A stretch of DNA of 64,000 bases, taken from the NCBI RefSeq assembly GCF_003052165.1, contig NZ_CP024869.1:2762001-2826000 (forward strand), given 5' to 3'. Position numbers and translations under genes: made by a program. Positions 61,939-64,000 of this stretch are shown here, piece after piece; position 1 is the stretch's first letter; each line of letters opens with the position of its first letter. This DNA comes from Dietzia sp. JS16-p6b (GTDB lineage Bacteria > Actinomycetota > Actinomycetes > Mycobacteriales > Mycobacteriaceae). The notes below the pieces were generated by a model, which was not told the origin of the DNA, ran no database searches, and saw only the letters and a program-made list of their open reading frames with translations.

Positions 61939-62634
61939 GTGAACACCACGACCCCTCCCGATAGCCCCCCGGAATCCTCTCGCACCCACTCCGACTACCG
62001 TGTTCTCGGCCTCGACCGGAGCCAGGCGATCCCCGCGGCCGTGGTCCTGGCCATCGGCCTGGTGTGGGGACTGGGTCTGCCGTGGCTCGACAGGTCGGTC
62101 TCCTGGAACGACCCGATCGCGGCCGGCGACGTCGTCGATCTGGGCAAAGGCGTGCACTTCACCCCGCCCGTCGGATGGGACCTCACCCAGGGGGTCCGGG
62201 TCGGGGACGAGCCCGCGAGTGGACCCCTGGACGCGGGGTCCACGGCGACGGTCACAGACGGGGGCACCACCATCTCGGCCACCCAGGGGGTCTTCGCCGG
62301 CGATGTCGACGCGCTGCTGGCGGAAGCCGAGAAGCACCTGTCGGTCCACGAGAAGGGTGTGCGGGTGTCGGGTGCGCGGCAGTCGGTGACGACCGACAGC
62401 GGCCTGGTCGGCACCAGCGAGCCGTTCACCTCCACGTCAGGGGACGGCGTCCTGGCCGCGTTCGTCCTGCCGTCCGGCTCCGGCCCGGCTGCCGGCGGGC
62501 GCTGGGACCACGAGTCCGACTCCGCCCCCACCGCCATCACCTTCGCCGCCCGATCCCAGCCCGGCCAGTCCACCGCCGACGCCACCGAGATCGAGGCGGC
62601 GCTGCGCAGCCTGACCTACGGAGGACCGAGATGA
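61939..62634 (+). CDS. Single-pass membrane protein, unknown function (PrsW partner)
   Basis: A 231-residue protein. One membrane segment (AIPAAVVLAIGLVWGLGLPWL, about residues 30-50) is followed by an extracytoplasmic domain (VHFTPPVGWDLTQGV, VFAGDVDALLAEAEKHL). Start GTG 61939 lies in a 14-bp palindrome (61931-61944) and may be leaderless. It overlaps the PrsW-like gene (ATGA), suggesting the two work together; it could be a substrate or regulator of the protease. Confidence 0.75.
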   Translation: MNTTTPPDSPPESSRTHSDYRVLGLDRSQAIPAAVVLAIGLVWGLGLPWLDRSVSWNDPIAAGDVVDLGKGVHFTPPVGWDLTQGVRVGDEPASGPLDAGSTATVTDGGTTISATQGVFAGDVDALLAEAEKHLSVHEKGVRVSGARQSVTTDSGLVGTSEPFTSTSGDGVLAAFVLPSGSGPAAGGRWDHESDSAPTAITFAARSQPGQSTADATEIEAALRSLTYGGPR

Positions 62635-63818
62635 GCACACCTACCGTCTCGGCGAGCAGCGACACCGCCCCCGATCCGGACCTCCTCGCCGCCCGGGACC
62701 GTGCGCTCGAGGAGTCAGGATGGGGTCAGGGTTTCCGGCTGTGGCAGCCGCGCAACCCGGCGTTCTGGGTGCTGCTCCTGGGCATCGCCGCCGGGGTGGT
62801 GAGCCTGGTTCAGATCGCCTCGCAGGCCGCCAGGCTCTACCCGGTCGCGGTCGCTGTGGGAGCCGTCGCCTTCGCGATCTACGGCGGGGCATGGTGGCTG
62901 TTCCTGCGACTCCATGACCGCTCCATCCCGCGGTCCGTGACGATGCTGGCCACGGTCTTCGTGTGGGGTGGCACCGCCGGCACGTTCTGGATGGCCGTCC
63001 ACGCCAACGACGCCCTGCTCTCGCTGTACGGCAAGCTCTTCGGTACCGCCTGGTCGACGGCGTGGGGCGCCGCGTTCGCCGCGCCCGTCATCGAGGAGTT
63101 CGCCAAGGCCACCGCACTGGTCCTGATCCTCGGGCTGGCCTCCCACCTGGTGCGCAGCCCCTACGACGGGTTCATGATCGGCGCCTTCACGGGCCTGGGG
63201 TTCCAGGTGGCCGAGGACATGCTCTACGCCGCGCAGACCTCCGCCGCGAACTTCGGCTCCGAGCAGATCGAGTCGGCGGTCCAGACGATCCTGATCCGCA
63301 GCGGCCTGGGGATCGTGTCGCACACCCTGTTCTCGGCGTTGTTCTGCGCGGGGCTCGTGTGGTTCCTCGGCCGGCCCCGCGCCGAGCGCAACCGCGCCCT
63401 CGGAGCCGGGCTGATGCTCGCCGCCATGACCTTCCACTGTCTCTGGGACGCCGCCGACGCCATCGGCAACTCCGTGTTCGGCAGCACCGCGTACGCCTCG
63501 CTCGTGCTGGGGGTGGTGATCGTGGTCGCGATCGTGTTGGTGCGCGTAATCGCCCGGCGCGCCTCGCGGGTGCAACGGCAGTGGCTGCGAGCCGTCCTGG
63601 CCCCCGAGGTGGATCAGGGGGTCCTCACCGAGCCCGAGGTCGCCGCGGTGGTCGGGGACCGCGGAGCCCGGCGACGCTACCTCCGCAGCGTCCCGCACGG
63701 TCGCCGGCAGGGCAGGCACGTGCTCACCTCGGTGCGGGCCCTGGCCGCGGCGATCGCCGCGGGCCGGGACGTCGAGGGGGCACGTGCCGAGATCGGACGG
63801 GTGCGGTCGAACGGGTGA
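62631..63818 (+). CDS. PrsW-family intramembrane metalloprotease
   Basis: A 395-residue membrane protein with about eight segments. Key motifs are APVIEEFAKATAL (the EExxK metal/catalytic motif), GFQVAEDMLYA, SHTLFSALFCAGLVWF and FHCLWDAADA, each with a conserved polar residue of the PrsW/CAAX-like family. The C-terminal 90 residues are a basic cytoplasmic tail (RRYLRSVPHGRRQGRHVLTSVRALAAAI). PrsW proteins cut anti-sigma factors in other bacteria; the target here is unknown. Confidence 0.88.
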   Translation: MSTPTVSASSDTAPDPDLLAARDRALEESGWGQGFRLWQPRNPAFWVLLLGIAAGVVSLVQIASQAARLYPVAVAVGAVAFAIYGGAWWLFLRLHDRSIPRSVTMLATVFVWGGTAGTFWMAVHANDALLSLYGKLFGTAWSTAWGAAFAAPVIEEFAKATALVLILGLASHLVRSPYDGFMIGAFTGLGFQVAEDMLYAAQTSAANFGSEQIESAVQTILIRSGLGIVSHTLFSALFCAGLVWFLGRPRAERNRALGAGLMLAAMTFHCLWDAADAIGNSVFGSTAYASLVLGVVIVVAIVLVRVIARRASRVQRQWLRAVLAPEVDQGVLTEPEVAAVVGDRGARRRYLRSVPHGRRQGRHVLTSVRALAAAIAAGRDVEGARAEIGRVRSNG

Positions 63819-63988
63819 GGCGGGGCGGGACCGGCGGGACGGCCTGATCGACGACGACGAGAGGCGCACGGTGAATTGCGAATCCCGCCTACAGCCGCGC
63901 GCCGCGGGCGGACACTGGTGTCCTACGCCTCTACGAGCCGAGGCCGCGTCCGCCAGTCGATCACGCCAGTAGATCAGAGGAGAAACCA

Positions 63989-64000
63989 GTGTCCTTCCAG
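63989..64000 (+). CDS. Start of next gene (cut by window edge)
   Basis: A GTG (63989) follows an AGAGGAG by six bases, a typical ribosome site. Only VSFQ is visible, so no function can be given. The 63,819-63,988 gap shows nothing else. Confidence 0.4.

Overview
The window is GC-rich, gene-dense actinobacterial DNA. The Asp23/DUF2273/DUF6286 envelope cluster, a DinB-type maleylpyruvate-isomerase-like protein, a DUF222-HNH (13E12) gene with an actinobacterial SOS box, and many ATGA/GTGA stop-start overlaps suggest a Mycobacteriales-type genome, perhaps Dietzia, Gordonia or Rhodococcus. The genus is inferred, not shown.

Positions 1-44,000 form one nitrogen-scavenging region. From the left it holds the urea importer urtABCDE and a urease operon ordered ureA, a His-rich CbiX-like protein, a fused ureBC, ureF, ureG and ureD, with no ureE. 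Next are uraD-uraH. A long minus-strand block follows (12,093-27,029): four amidohydrolases, a [2Fe-2S]/molybdopterin xanthine-dehydrogenase-like enzyme with its FAD subunit, a PPOX flavoprotein, a creatininase-family hydrolase, an FAD-linked oxidase and a NitT/TauT-type ABC importer. A divergent XRE-cupin regulator and two copies of a 17-bp operator sit at this block. After a DUF222-HNH gene come a probable FAD urate hydroxylase, allantoicase, allantoinase, a DUF6986 enzyme, a 2OG-Fe(II) oxygenase, and the molybdenum-cofactor helpers mocA-like and xdhC. An ArsR-controlled nickel/peptide-type importer (nikA, nikB, fused nikCD, nikE) closes the region. Together these can take purines and related N-heterocycles through xanthine, urate, allantoin and allantoate to urea and ammonia, and supply the nickel and molybdenum cofactors needed.

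Positions 44,000-55,341 hold a TetR-MDMPI pair, an OmpR-type two-component system, a DUF305 lipoprotein beside a decayed CueP-like fragment, a twice-repeated WxL-like/DUF916 surface module, a proline-rich tail-anchored protein, and a CmtR-like repressor coupled to a heavy-metal P-type ATPase. Positions 55,324-59,107 are an Asp23 envelope-stress operon that includes an ECF sigma factor. The right end has small DUF proteins, a non-coding stretch with inverted repeats and a tRNA-like relic, and a PrsW-type membrane protease.

Three genes (13,436-16,065; 21,207-22,534; 35,344-36,446) are each broken by what looks like one missing base in a G/C homopolymer. This may be systematic sequencing error rather than true decay.
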